Of a stretch of DNA of 64,000 nt, positions 18,202-26,123 are shown piece by piece. How positions within the stretch are numbered: position 1 is the first letter of the stretch; each line of letters starts with the position of its first letter. Made by a program: the position numbers and the translations under genes. The notes below the pieces were generated by a model. It was not told the DNA's origin, did not search any database, and worked only from the letters and a program-made list of their open reading frames with translations. This stretch comes from Nakamurella multipartita DSM 44233. GTDB lineage: Bacteria > Actinomycetota > Actinomycetes > Mycobacteriales > Nakamurellaceae. The stretch spans positions 4,154,001 to 4,218,000 of the forward strand of contig NC_013235.1 in assembly GCF_000024365.1 (NCBI RefSeq), read 5' to 3'.

Positions 18202-18473
18202 CCCAGGTCCTGGTCCTTGGTCGCGAAGTTCGGTTCGGCCGGATCGACCGGGTCGACCTCGTTCGGGTCGATGTCCTTGGTCGCGAAGCTCGGCCGGTTC
18301 GCGGCGATGGGATCGACCTCGTTCGGGTCGATGTCCTTGGTCGCGAAGTTGGGCTCGGCGTCCTCGGCCATGCCGGCCATGCGCTCCGGGTTCTCCAGCC
18401 CCTCGCGTGCGTAGTCGGGCTGCGCCTCGCCCTCGCCGACGCCGTCCGGTCCAGTGCTGTCACGGTGCTTCAT
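18198..18473 (-). CDS. Small acidic protein with three 20-residue tandem repeats, function unknown
   Basis: A 91-residue hydrophilic protein made largely of three repeats with the core F-A-T-K-D, the first two followed by I-D-P-N-E-V-D-P. The N-terminal third is charged and lacks a signal peptide or membrane segment. I prefer the ATG at 18473, with GGAG eight bases upstream, over the ATG at 18491, which has GGAG touching it. I do not recognise the family. The stop overlaps that of the convergent PH-domain gene by 4 bp. The repeated, near-identical DNA suggests recent expansion by slippage, with reading frame kept. Confidence 0.6.
   Translation of the reverse strand: MKHRDSTGPDGVGEGEAQPDYAREGLENPERMAGMAEDAEPNFATKDIDPNEVDPIAANRPSFATKDIDPNEVDPVDPAEPNFATKDQDLG
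18213..18348. repeat. Three 60-bp tandem repeats inside the small repeat gene
   Basis: The core GTCCTTGGTCGCGAAG occurs at 18213, 18273 and 18333, a period of exactly 60 bp (20 codons). Copies two and three are identical over 36 bp (18253-18288 and 18313-18348). Confidence 0.9.
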
Positions 18474-18719
18474 TGCGTGTGCTCCATCCATCTCCAGGAG
18501 CCGGCGCCGCCGCGAGGCGGCCTAGTCCTGTTCAGGTAACCACGTCCGGGCGCCCGGCGGGGGCCACCGGTCGTGCGGTTGCGGTCGCGCGCTCCGCTGG
18601 CACACTGCCAGGTGAGTCCGACGGCGCCGGTCCGGGCCAGCGCTCGACCGCCGCTCGTCGGGTGTCGACATCGCCGCGGCGCCGGGCCGTGGCCCGCGCC
18701 CGACCAGAGGTGACGACAG

Positions 18720-20909
18720 ATGAGCGTTCATGACGCCGTTCGATCGCGGGCCGGTGACGACCAGGTCCGCAACGTCGTCCTGGTCGGTCCGGGAGGCGCC
18801 GGCAAGACGCTGCTGGCCGAGGCCGCCGTCCTGGCCACCGGCGCCCTGACCCGGCTCGGGTCGATCGAGAACGGTACGACGGTCTGCGATTTCGAGGACG
18901 TCGAGCGCCGGTTGGGCCGCTCGGTGTCGTTGTCGGTGGCCAGCATCGTGGCCACCGGGGTGCCGGAGATGACCGGACCGGTGCGGATCAACCTGGTGGA
19001 CACCCCCGGCCACGCCGATTTCGTCGGCGAGCTGCGGGCCGGGCTGCGCGCGGCCGACGCCGCCCTGTTCGTGGTCTCGGCCACCGACACCGCCGCCGCC
19101 GGCGGCGTCATCGACGGGGCGACCCGGATGCTGTGGACCGAATGCGCCGCCGTCGGGATGCCCCGAGCCGTGGTAGTCACCCACATCGACCAGCCGCGTG
19201 GCGATTTCGCCGCCGCCGTGGAGAACTGCCAGCTGGCCTTCGGCGACGGGGTGCATCCGCTGTACCTGCCCGAGGATTCGGCGATCGGCGCTCCCCCGAC
19301 CGCGCTGGTCGGGCTGCTCTCGCAGACGGTCTACGACCTGTCCTCGGGCACCCGGACCGCCCGACCGGCCGACGAGGCCAGGCGCAAGGCGATCGCGACG
19401 ACGCGGGACGCGCTGATCGAGGCCGTCATCACCGAGTCCGAGGACGACGGCCTGCTGGAGCGGTACCTGGCCGGCGAGCAGGTCGGCTTCGACACCGTCG
19501 TGGACGATCTGGAGAAGGCGGTCGCGCACGGCAATTTCCACCCGGTGATCCCCTGCATCCCGACCACCGGGCTGGGGCTGGCCGAGCTGATCGAGGTGAT
19601 CTGCCGCGGGTTCCCGCACCCGGAGGAGCACGTGCTGCCGCCGGTGTACACCCCGGCCGGGGCGCCGCGGCCGGCGTTGACCGGCGAGGCCGACGGGCCG
19701 CTGGTCGCCGAGGTGGTCAAGACCACCACCGACCCCTACGTCGGGCGGATCTCCATCGTGCGGGTGTTCTCCGGCACGCTGCTGCCGGACGTGCCGGTGC
19801 ACGTGTCCGGTCACTTCGCCCGGTTCTCCGGCCATCCGGAGGACGAGTCCTGGCACGCCGAGCACGATCTGGACGAGCGCGCCGGGGCGATCTCACGCCC
19901 GGTGGGCGCGACGCTGACCGGGGTTGGACGGGCAGTGGCCGGCGACATCGTCTCGATCGCCCGGCTGGCCCACGCCGAGACCGGGGACACCCTGTCCGAC
20001 CCGGCCGACCCGGCCGTGCTGGCGCCCTGGGTGATGCCCGAGCCGCTGCTGCCGGTGGCCATCGCGGCGCGGTCGTCCAGCGACGAGGACAAGCTGGTCC
20101 AAGGCCTGGCCCGGCTGCAGGCCGAGGACCCGACCGTGCGGGTGGAGGTCAACCCGGCGACCGGCCAGCTGATCATGTGGACGATGGGCGAGCAGCAGCT
20201 GGAGGTGCTGCTGGACCGGTTCCGGACCCGCTCGGGGATCGAGGTGGCCGTCTCCGGCGTCCGGGTCGCCATCCGCGAGACGCTCAAGGGACCGGGGGCC
20301 GGGCTGGGCCGGCACGTCAAGCAGTCCGGCGGGCACGGCCAGTACGCCGTCGCCCAGATCGAGGTGGAGCCCCTGCCCGAGGGCGGCGGATTCGAGTTCG
20401 TGGACAAGGTGGTCGGCGGGGCGGTGCCGCGCCAGTTCATCCCGAGCGTGGAGAAGGGCGTGCGGTCCCAGCTGGACAAGGGCGTCAACGGCCACCCGAT
20501 GGTCGACGTGCGGGTCACCCTGGTCGGCGGCAAGGCACACAGCGTGGACTCCTCCGACGCGGCCTTCCAGATGGCCGGCTCGCTGGCCCTGCGCGAGGCG
20601 GCGTCGGCCGCCGGGGTCCAGGTGCTGGAACCGATGGACGCGGTCACCATCACCGTCGACGACGAGTACGTCGGCGCGGTGCTGGCCGACCTGGCCGCCA
20701 AACGTGGACGGGTGCGGGGCACCGAGGCAGCCGGTGACGGCCGTTCGTCGGTCCAGGCCGAAGTACCGGAGCTGGAGTTCATCCGCTACGCCATCGAGCT
20801 GCGGTCGCTGGCCCACGGCACCGGCACCTATTCCCGCCAGTACCTGCGGCACTCACCGGCCCCGGACCACGTGGTCGGCCGGCTGCGGGCCGAGGAGGAG
20901 CACGCGTAA
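18720..20909 (+). CDS. EF-G-like translation factor GTPase (EF-G2 type)
   Basis: A 729-residue paralogue of elongation factor G with the five EF-G domains: GTPase (1-270), domain II (305-390), then III, IV and V. The P-loop is G-P-G-G-A-G-K-T near residue 22 and the G3 motif D-T-P-G-H-A-D-F is intact. The G4 position, normally N-K-x-D, reads T-H-I-D, as expected for divergent EF-G2 proteins rather than the housekeeping factor. EF-G2 proteins bind ribosomes, but in the one mycobacterial example studied they do not support translocation. The ATG at 18720 follows a GAGGTGACGACAG purine stretch. It is not next to rpsL/rpsG/tuf, so it is not the primary fusA. Confidence 0.88.
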   Translation: MSVHDAVRSRAGDDQVRNVVLVGPGGAGKTLLAEAAVLATGALTRLGSIENGTTVCDFEDVERRLGRSVSLSVASIVATGVPEMTGPVRINLVDTPGHADFVGELRAGLRAADAALFVVSATDTAAAGGVIDGATRMLWTECAAVGMPRAVVVTHIDQPRGDFAAAVENCQLAFGDGVHPLYLPEDSAIGAPPTALVGLLSQTVYDLSSGTRTARPADEARRKAIATTRDALIEAVITESEDDGLLERYLAGEQVGFDTVVDDLEKAVAHGNFHPVIPCIPTTGLGLAELIEVICRGFPHPEEHVLPPVYTPAGAPRPALTGEADGPLVAEVVKTTTDPYVGRISIVRVFSGTLLPDVPVHVSGHFARFSGHPEDESWHAEHDLDERAGAISRPVGATLTGVGRAVAGDIVSIARLAHAETGDTLSDPADPAVLAPWVMPEPLLPVAIAARSSSDEDKLVQGLARLQAEDPTVRVEVNPATGQLIMWTMGEQQLEVLLDRFRTRSGIEVAVSGVRVAIRETLKGPGAGLGRHVKQSGGHGQYAVAQIEVEPLPEGGGFEFVDKVVGGAVPRQFIPSVEKGVRSQLDKGVNGHPMVDVRVTLVGGKAHSVDSSDAAFQMAGSLALREAASAAGVQVLEPMDAVTITVDDEYVGAVLADLAAKRGRVRGTEAAGDGRSSVQAEVPELEFIRYAIELRSLAHGTGTYSRQYLRHSPAPDHVVGRLRAEEEHA

Positions 20910-21007
20910 ATCAGCCCGGTACGGACGGCCACTGTGACGCGACTCACGTCCGGATGTGCCCAGTCTGTGTGAACCGCGCGTAACCAACCGGGACTACTTT
21001 GGGCGAT

Positions 21008-22489
21008 ATGCGGGATGTATCCGTTCAAACCGCCACGATCGGGGTGGGGCCGGGTGGGGCCAGGGCAGCGGAATCGCTGAGCGATTCCTGGACTCGGGGT
21101 GCGTCCAGGAATCCCTACGCCGCCGGCCTGGCCCGGTTGCTAGCCAGCTACCGGGCGATCCCGGTCGATCAGCGGGTCCGGCTGGCCAAAAAGACCTCCA
21201 ACCTGTTTCGCACCCGCGCCCGCTCGCGGGCGCCCGGCCTGGACACCGGCGGCCTGACCGGGGTGCTCGCGGTCGATCCGGATGCCCGGACCGCCGACGT
21301 CGGCGGCATGTGCACCTACGAGGACCTGGTCGCCGCGACCCTGCCCTACGGGCTGGCCCCGTTGATCGTGCCGCAGCTCAAGACGATCACCGTCGGCGGC
21401 GCGGCCACCGGGGGCGGCATCGAATCGGCCGCCTTCCGCAACGGCGTGGTCTACGACGACATCGTGGTGATGGACGTGCTGACCGGGGCCGGCGAGGTGG
21501 TCACTGCCGCCCCCGAGGGCCCGCACGCCGACCTGTACTACGGCTTCGCCAACTCCTACGGCAGCCTCGGCTACGCCACCCGGCTGCGGGTCCGGCTCGA
21601 ACCGGTCGCCCCGTTCGTCGCGCTGCGGCACCTTCGCTTTCACGACGTCACCGAGCTGCAGGACGCGATCGGCCGGATCTGCGAGCGCCGGGCCCACGAC
21701 GGCGAGCCCGTCGACTATCTGGACGGCGTCGTGTTCACCGCGACCGAGATGTACCTGACCCTGGGCCGCGGCACCCACGACCCCGGCCCGACCAGCGACT
21801 ACACCGGCCAGCAGGTCTTCTACCGATCGATCCAACAGCGGACGACCGACCGGTTGACCATTCACGACTACCTGTGGCGGTGGGACACCGACTGGTTCTG
21901 GTGCTCCCGCGCGTTCGGCGCCCAGCAACCGCTGATCCGGCGGCTGTGGCCGCGACCGCTTCGGCGCAGCTCGGTCTACTGGAAGCTGGTCGCGCTCGAT
22001 CGCCGGTTCGACGTCGCCGACCGGATCGAGAAGCTGAACGGCCGCCCCCCGCTGGAACGCGTGGTGCAGGACATCGAGGTGCCGCTGGCGGGCACGGCCG
22101 ACTTCCTCACCTGGTTCCTGACCGAGGTGCCGATCGAACCCATCTGGCTGTGCCCCCTGCGGATCCCCCGCCGGCGCGACGCCGACCCCGCCAGCACGGC
22201 CCCGACCTGGCCGCTGCACCCGTTCGAACCCGAGCGGACCTACGTCAACATCGGCTTCTGGTCCGCCGTGCCGCAGGCCCCCGGCGGCCCGCCCGGGGCG
22301 ACCAACCGGCGGATCGAGGCCACGGTCAGCGCCCTCGGCGGGCACAAGTCCCTGTACTCGGACGCCTTCTACAGCCGGGCGGAGTTCGCCGCCAAGTACG
22401 GCGGCGCGACCTACGCGCAGCTCAAGAGCACCTACGACCCGACCCATCGATTGCTTGATCTCTACGACAAGGCGGTGCGACGACAATGA
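21008..22489 (+). CDS. FAD-binding oxidoreductase (DHCR24-like), probable 10-methyl fatty acid reductase
   Basis: A 493-residue flavoprotein with a PCMH-type FAD-binding domain at about residues 50-230. The V-G-G-M-C-T-Y-E-D-L strand and I-T-V-G-G-A-A-T-G-G-G-I-E FAD loop are clear. It resembles plant/animal delta-24 sterol reductases, but the partner gene points to lipids: it overlaps a CFA-type methyltransferase by 4 bp. Pairs of this kind (TmsA/TmsB, also called BfaA/BfaB) make tuberculostearic-type 10-methyl acids, the methyltransferase forming 10-methylene oleate and the flavoprotein reducing it. The exact start is uncertain; I use the ATG at 21008 rather than a TTG nine bases upstream. 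A very short leader follows a TACTTT-like element. Confidence 0.82.
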   Translation: MRDVSVQTATIGVGPGGARAAESLSDSWTRGASRNPYAAGLARLLASYRAIPVDQRVRLAKKTSNLFRTRARSRAPGLDTGGLTGVLAVDPDARTADVGGMCTYEDLVAATLPYGLAPLIVPQLKTITVGGAATGGGIESAAFRNGVVYDDIVVMDVLTGAGEVVTAAPEGPHADLYYGFANSYGSLGYATRLRVRLEPVAPFVALRHLRFHDVTELQDAIGRICERRAHDGEPVDYLDGVVFTATEMYLTLGRGTHDPGPTSDYTGQQVFYRSIQQRTTDRLTIHDYLWRWDTDWFWCSRAFGAQQPLIRRLWPRPLRRSSVYWKLVALDRRFDVADRIEKLNGRPPLERVVQDIEVPLAGTADFLTWFLTEVPIEPIWLCPLRIPRRRDADPASTAPTWPLHPFEPERTYVNIGFWSAVPQAPGGPPGATNRRIEATVSALGGHKSLYSDAFYSRAEFAAKYGGATYAQLKSTYDPTHRLLDLYDKAVRRQ

Positions 22490-23856
22490 CAACCTTCCGG
22501 TCCCCTGGCCTCCGGTCCTCGATCACCTCCCACGATCTGAACCCCGACCTGAACCCCGGCCCATCGACGTCGCCGCCGACCCGTCATGGGTCGATGACGG
22601 TCGCGCAGATCGCCTCGACCATCACCGACGGTCCGCTGCCGTTCCGGCTGACTGCCTTCGACGGCAGCCAGGCCGGTCCGCCGGACGTTCCCGGACTGCA
22701 CATCGGCAACCGGCGCGCCCTGAACTACCTGCTCACGGCGCCCGGTGACCTGGGTCTGGCCCGCGCGTACGTGGCCGGCGACATGGACATGACCGGGGTG
22801 CACCCGGCCGACCCGTACGAGTTGCTCCGGTTGATGGACGACGAACTGCGGCTGCGCCGGCCCTCGGCCGGCGAGATCGTCGAGCTGGTGCGCGGAGTCG
22901 GGCTCAAGACGCTGCTGCCGGTCGCCCCGCCGCCGCAGGAGGCGACGCCGCGATGGCTGCGGGTCACGCAGGGCCTGGGCCACACCCGCCGGCGCGACTC
23001 CTCGGCCATCGGCCGGCATTACGACGTGTCCAACGAGTTCTACGAGTCGGTGCTCGGACCGTCGATGACCTACACCTGCGCGCTGTATCCGACCGCCGAC
23101 ACCACCCTGGAACAGGCCCAGGAGGCCAAGCACGCGCTGGTGTTCGACAAGCTCGGGCTGGAGCCGGGCGACCGGCTGCTGGACGTCGGCTGCGGGTGGG
23201 GGTCGATGGTGCGCTACGCCGCCCGGCGCGGGGTGCGGGCCCTCGGAGTGACGCTGTCCCGCCAGCAGGCCGACTGGGGCCGGCGGGCGGTGCAGGAGGA
23301 GGGGCTCGGCGACCTGGCCGAGATCCGTTACCTGGACTACCGGGACGTCCCCGAGACCGGCTTCGACGCCGTGTCCTCCATCGGCTTGACCGAACACATC
23401 GGGGTGCGCCGCTACCCGGACTACTTCGCGCGATTGCACGACAAACTGCGGCCCGGCGGGCGGCTGCTCAACCACTGCATCACCCGCCCGCGCAACGACA
23501 CCGCCGTCAAGCCCGAGCCGTTCATCGACCGGTACGTCTTCCCGGACGGCGAGCTCACCGGGTCCGGGCGGGTCATCGTGGCCATGCAGGACGCCGGCTT
23601 CGATGTCCGGCACGCCGAGAACCTGCGCGAGCACTACGCCATGACGCTGCGGGACTGGTGCGCGAACCTGCACCGGGACTGGGACAGCTGCGTGGCCGAC
23701 GTGGGCGAGGGCACGGCCCGGGTCTGGGGCCTGTACATGGCTGCCTGCCGGTTGAGCTTCGAGCGCAACAACATCCAGCTGTTCCAGGTGCTCGGGGTCA
23801 AGCCGACCGACAAGGGCGATTCGCGGGTGCCGCTACGCCCCTGGTGGCACGGCTGA
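22486..23856 (+). CDS. Cyclopropane-fatty-acyl-phospholipid synthase family methyltransferase
   Basis: A 456-residue SAM-dependent methyltransferase acting on unsaturated acyl chains of phospholipids. The C-terminal two thirds carry the CFA fold: H-Y-D-V-S-N-E-F-Y before the substrate site, L-D-V-G-C-G-W-G-S as the SAM glycine loop, and E-H-I-G-V, the conserved segment at the active site. The N-terminal part (about 35-150) is the CFA accessory domain. Its ATG overlaps the stop of the FAD oxidoreductase. With that partner the likely product is a 10-methylene, then 10-methyl, chain; a plain cyclopropane synthase is the alternative. The tail overlaps a convergent small gene by 24 bp. Confidence 0.88.
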   Translation: MTTFRSPGLRSSITSHDLNPDLNPGPSTSPPTRHGSMTVAQIASTITDGPLPFRLTAFDGSQAGPPDVPGLHIGNRRALNYLLTAPGDLGLARAYVAGDMDMTGVHPADPYELLRLMDDELRLRRPSAGEIVELVRGVGLKTLLPVAPPPQEATPRWLRVTQGLGHTRRRDSSAIGRHYDVSNEFYESVLGPSMTYTCALYPTADTTLEQAQEAKHALVFDKLGLEPGDRLLDVGCGWGSMVRYAARRGVRALGVTLSRQQADWGRRAVQEEGLGDLAEIRYLDYRDVPETGFDAVSSIGLTEHIGVRRYPDYFARLHDKLRPGGRLLNHCITRPRNDTAVKPEPFIDRYVFPDGELTGSGRVIVAMQDAGFDVRHAENLREHYAMTLRDWCANLHRDWDSCVADVGEGTARVWGLYMAACRLSFERNNIQLFQVLGVKPTDKGDSRVPLRPWWHG

Positions 23857-24105
23857 GTCCGGGCTCCGGGCCGGACGGCGCGGCGGCGGCTCCGGCACCG
23901 GCTTGGCCGCCACCACGTCGGCCAGCGGGACCGCCACCACACCCTTGCGGGTCTCGACGTGGCAAATGTCCGGCTCGCGCCGGCGCAGGTAACCCAGCGC
24001 GTCGGTGAACCCGCCGGCGGTCCGGTACCGGGCCACGATCCGCGTGCCCAGCGGCACCGAGCGCAGCAGCTGCGCCGGCGTCGGTCGGTCGGCCGGTTCG
24101 CTCAC
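23833..24105 (-). CDS. Small SH3-like domain protein, function unknown
   Basis: A 90-residue protein with a compact beta-rich core: L-G-T-R-I-V-A-R-Y-R, G-F-T-D-A-L-G-Y-L, and V-V-A-V-P-L-A-D-V-V-A-A-K. This pattern recalls the N-terminal SH3-like module of some actinobacterial GNAT acetyltransferases (Rv0428c type), here without the GNAT domain. The C-terminal 20 residues are Pro/Arg-rich. Similarity was judged by eye and is moderate. The gene is convergent with and overlaps the CFA methyltransferase gene. Confidence 0.6.
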   Translation of the reverse strand: MSEPADRPTPAQLLRSVPLGTRIVARYRTAGGFTDALGYLRRREPDICHVETRKGVVAVPLADVVAAKPVPEPPPRRPARSPDSAVPPGA

Positions 24106-24201
24106 CCGGCCACGCTACCGCCGCCCGTGCCGGCTCCCCCTGCCCCTGAACCGGCCCGCCTGAACCCGCCCCGCCCCCCACTCGGCGCCCCAGCACTCGG
24201 T

Positions 24202-24262
24202 GTTGATCATGGGGAGAGTGCCGTTATCCGGCCCTGATAACGGCACTCTCCCCATGATCAAC
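24202..24262. repeat. Perfect 27-bp inverted repeat, extragenic palindrome
   Basis: Arms 24202-24228 and 24236-24262 are exact complements with a 7-nt spacer. The left arm begins GTTGATCATGGGGAGAG. The element is less GC-rich than its surroundings and lies after the 3' end of the carboxypeptidase gene and outside the small SH3-like gene. It could form a cruciform or a very stable RNA hairpin, act as a terminator for the minus-strand M14 operon, or belong to a dispersed repeat family. A G-rich run with the repeat GTGAGGGGCGGGAG (24269-24316) separates it from the M14 stop. Confidence 0.9.
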
Positions 24263-24316
24263 TTCAGGTGAGGGGCGGGAGGGTGAGGGGCGGGAGGGCG
24301 GGCGGGCGGGGCGGGT

Positions 24317-25387
24317 TCAGGCGGGGGTGGCGGTGGCGGCGGTGGCCTGGATCAGGGCGAGCAGCCCGGACTCGACCTCGCGCTTGATCGGCTCGGGGTC
24401 GCGGGGGTGGAACGACTCGCGGGCGTCGTCACCGGAGGGGCCGGTCTCGATGGTGTAGCCCTCGGTGCGGCGCAGGTTCGGGTCGGCCAGGTGCCGGCTC
24501 CAGGCGTAGTCGCTGTGGGTGCCGGTGGTCGGGTAGAGCGTCATGCCCGGCTCCGGGCTGTACTGGCGGCCGCGGACCGCGGCGATCTCGGCGACGATCC
24601 GTCCGGCCACCGCCTGGAACCGGGCCAGATCGGCCGGGGCGATGTACTCGGCGTAGCCGGGGCGGTTCAACGGACGGCAGGTCGTGGTGGTCAGCGTGCG
24701 GAAGTTCTGCGTGGGGTCCGTCGTCTGGCTGGGGGCGTGCCCCCAGGGGTAGATGACCAGCTCGGAGAACGAATGCACGTCGGCGAAGGCGTCGATGCGG
24801 TAGGTGTCCAGCAGGTGCTTGACGTTCCGGTTCTCCGGCTCGCTGAAAGCACCGGAACCGCAATAGATGTCGGTGCACGGCGAGCAGGACGTCTGGCCTT
24901 CGGTAACCCCCCAGAGGATGTCCGCGTTGCGGTTGAGGTCGACCCCGTCGCAGGTGGTGCCCGGGTTGTCGCGACGGTTCTTGCGCCACATGTCGTCGAC
25001 GGTGAGCACGTAGGTGCGGCCGTCCGGGTTGACGCACGGCAACAGGTACACCGTCGCGGCGGCCAGCATCGCCCGGACCGCGGCGGCCGGCCAGGTCCGG
25101 CCGCCGAGCACGATGTCGGTCCCGGTGCGCTGGGCGGCGACCAGATCGACGGCCAGTTCGACCAGCAGGTCGGGGTTCATCAGCTCGCGGGCGTGAGTCC
25201 CGGCGATGAGCAGGACGCCGGGACGCTCGTCCACCGGCACCGGGCCGGCGGCGGCGATGCGCAGTGCGGACACCGCGGATCCCTGGACCGACCGCTCGGG
25301 CAGGGGCAGCAACGTGCACAGCTCGGGGGCGCCGGCCGTGACCTGGTTCAGCACCGCGGCGAGTTGGGCGACGGTCCGGTACATCAT
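24317..25387 (-). CDS. M14 family zinc carboxypeptidase
   Basis: A 356-residue metallopeptidase of the carboxypeptidase A fold, removing C-terminal residues from peptides. The zinc ligands H-A-R-E (His and Glu of HxxE) are near residue 83 and the third ligand is in D-V-H-S-F. The general base Glu is in Y-T-I-E-T-G. A D-L-N-R-N segment provides substrate-binding Asn/Arg. It has four closely spaced Cys (around T-S-C-S-P-C-T-D-I-Y-C) that may form disulfides, but there is no signal peptide at the chosen start. The ATG at 25387 overlaps the upstream stop (ATGA), which fixes it; an upstream in-frame start would lie inside the partner gene. Confidence 0.88.
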   Translation of the reverse strand: MMYRTVAQLAAVLNQVTAGAPELCTLLPLPERSVQGSAVSALRIAAAGPVPVDERPGVLLIAGTHARELMNPDLLVELAVDLVAAQRTGTDIVLGGRTWPAAAVRAMLAAATVYLLPCVNPDGRTYVLTVDDMWRKNRRDNPGTTCDGVDLNRNADILWGVTEGQTSCSPCTDIYCGSGAFSEPENRNVKHLLDTYRIDAFADVHSFSELVIYPWGHAPSQTTDPTQNFRTLTTTTCRPLNRPGYAEYIAPADLARFQAVAGRIVAEIAAVRGRQYSPEPGMTLYPTTGTHSDYAWSRHLADPNLRRTEGYTIETGPSGDDARESFHPRDPEPIKREVESGLLALIQATAATATPA

Positions 25388-25737
25388 TGACCCCCAGGGG
25401 TGGCCGGGCCGGTCGGATCGTCGGACGATCCGGCGGGCGGACCCAACCGGGCGGCCAGCCACCCGGCGACGTCGTCATCGGTGGCGACGAGCGCCGGGTC
25501 CAGCGGCTGGACCGGGACCGAGCGTTGCACCCGCACGGTCAGACCCTGGGACCGGAGCCGGTCCAGTTGGTCGGCGTCGACCAGCAGCCGGACCTGGTCA
25601 CGATCGGGCAGCCGATCCAGATCCAGCGCGCTCACCTGCGCCGTCCGGGCCTGCGCGGCAACGCCGGGATCGGGCTCCACGACGACTTCGAACCGTTCGC
25701 GGGGAGCGGACCCCGCCGATGACGATGAATCGGACAT
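25384..25737 (-). CDS. Small protein co-translated with M14 carboxypeptidase, propeptide-like
   Basis: A 117-residue protein without signal peptide or membrane segment. Its middle (about 12-75) alternates short beta-like strands with D-R-D-Q-V-R-L-L-V-D-A-D-Q-L-D-R-L-R-S-Q-G, a pattern like the N-terminal pro-region of actinobacterial secreted M14 carboxypeptidases, where residues wrap and inhibit the enzyme. The ATG at 25737 is supported by AGGTG eight bases upstream. The stop and the M14 start share 4 bp. The propeptide reading is inference from position and pattern, not from a match. Confidence 0.65.
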   Translation of the reverse strand: MSDSSSSAGSAPRERFEVVVEPDPGVAAQARTAQVSALDLDRLPDRDQVRLLVDADQLDRLRSQGLTVRVQRSVPVQPLDPALVATDDDVAGWLAARLGPPAGSSDDPTGPATPGGQ

Positions 25738-26123
25738 TCGATATCACCTGGCTTAGATCGGACACTGGGACCGCACATGACGGTACGCCGACCCACCCGA
25801 CGGGCGCGCGAGCTTTTCACCCGGACGGCGGCTCGAGGAACGGCCCGCGCGTGCGGAGAGGAGACCAGGATTGGGGCGGGCCGGAGATGGGGCCCGTTCC
25901 CGGCGTAGGAACGGCCTCGCCACCTCCGGCGGCCCGCGTGTGCCACCCGGCGGGGCGGCACCTTCAGCGATGAAACCCGGAGCCCCCCGGCTCGCCGGGC
26001 CTCATCACTGACGGTTACTCTAGCCCGTCCTGTCCTCGCTCCGTAACCTGTTCGGCCGCATCGATCGAGTGAATCTCAGATAACGACTACGTAATGTCAC
26101 TGTCGTGATCGTCGCGCCACCCG
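25738..26123 (-). promoter_or_regulatory. 386-bp gene-free region, probable long structured leader of the M14 operon
   Basis: On the minus strand a TTACGG / TAGAGT pair (18-nt spacing, around 26019-26048) could start a transcript with a leader of about 280 nt. The leader holds several strong hairpins, for example the 7-bp stem 25892-25898/25906-25912 and a GTGCC/GGCAC stem near 25935-25960. I could not match it to a riboswitch class I know. The part nearest 26124 is unusually AT-rich (26065-26110). Confidence 0.35.

Noticed and set aside
18720-20909. Tetracycline resistance ribosomal protection protein
   Set aside because: The domain IV and overall motifs fit EF-G2 better, and there is no resistance-gene context.
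25738-26123. c-di-AMP (ydaO), cobalamin or glycine riboswitch before the M14 operon
   Set aside because: None of the conserved core sequences of these classes could be found on the minus strand.
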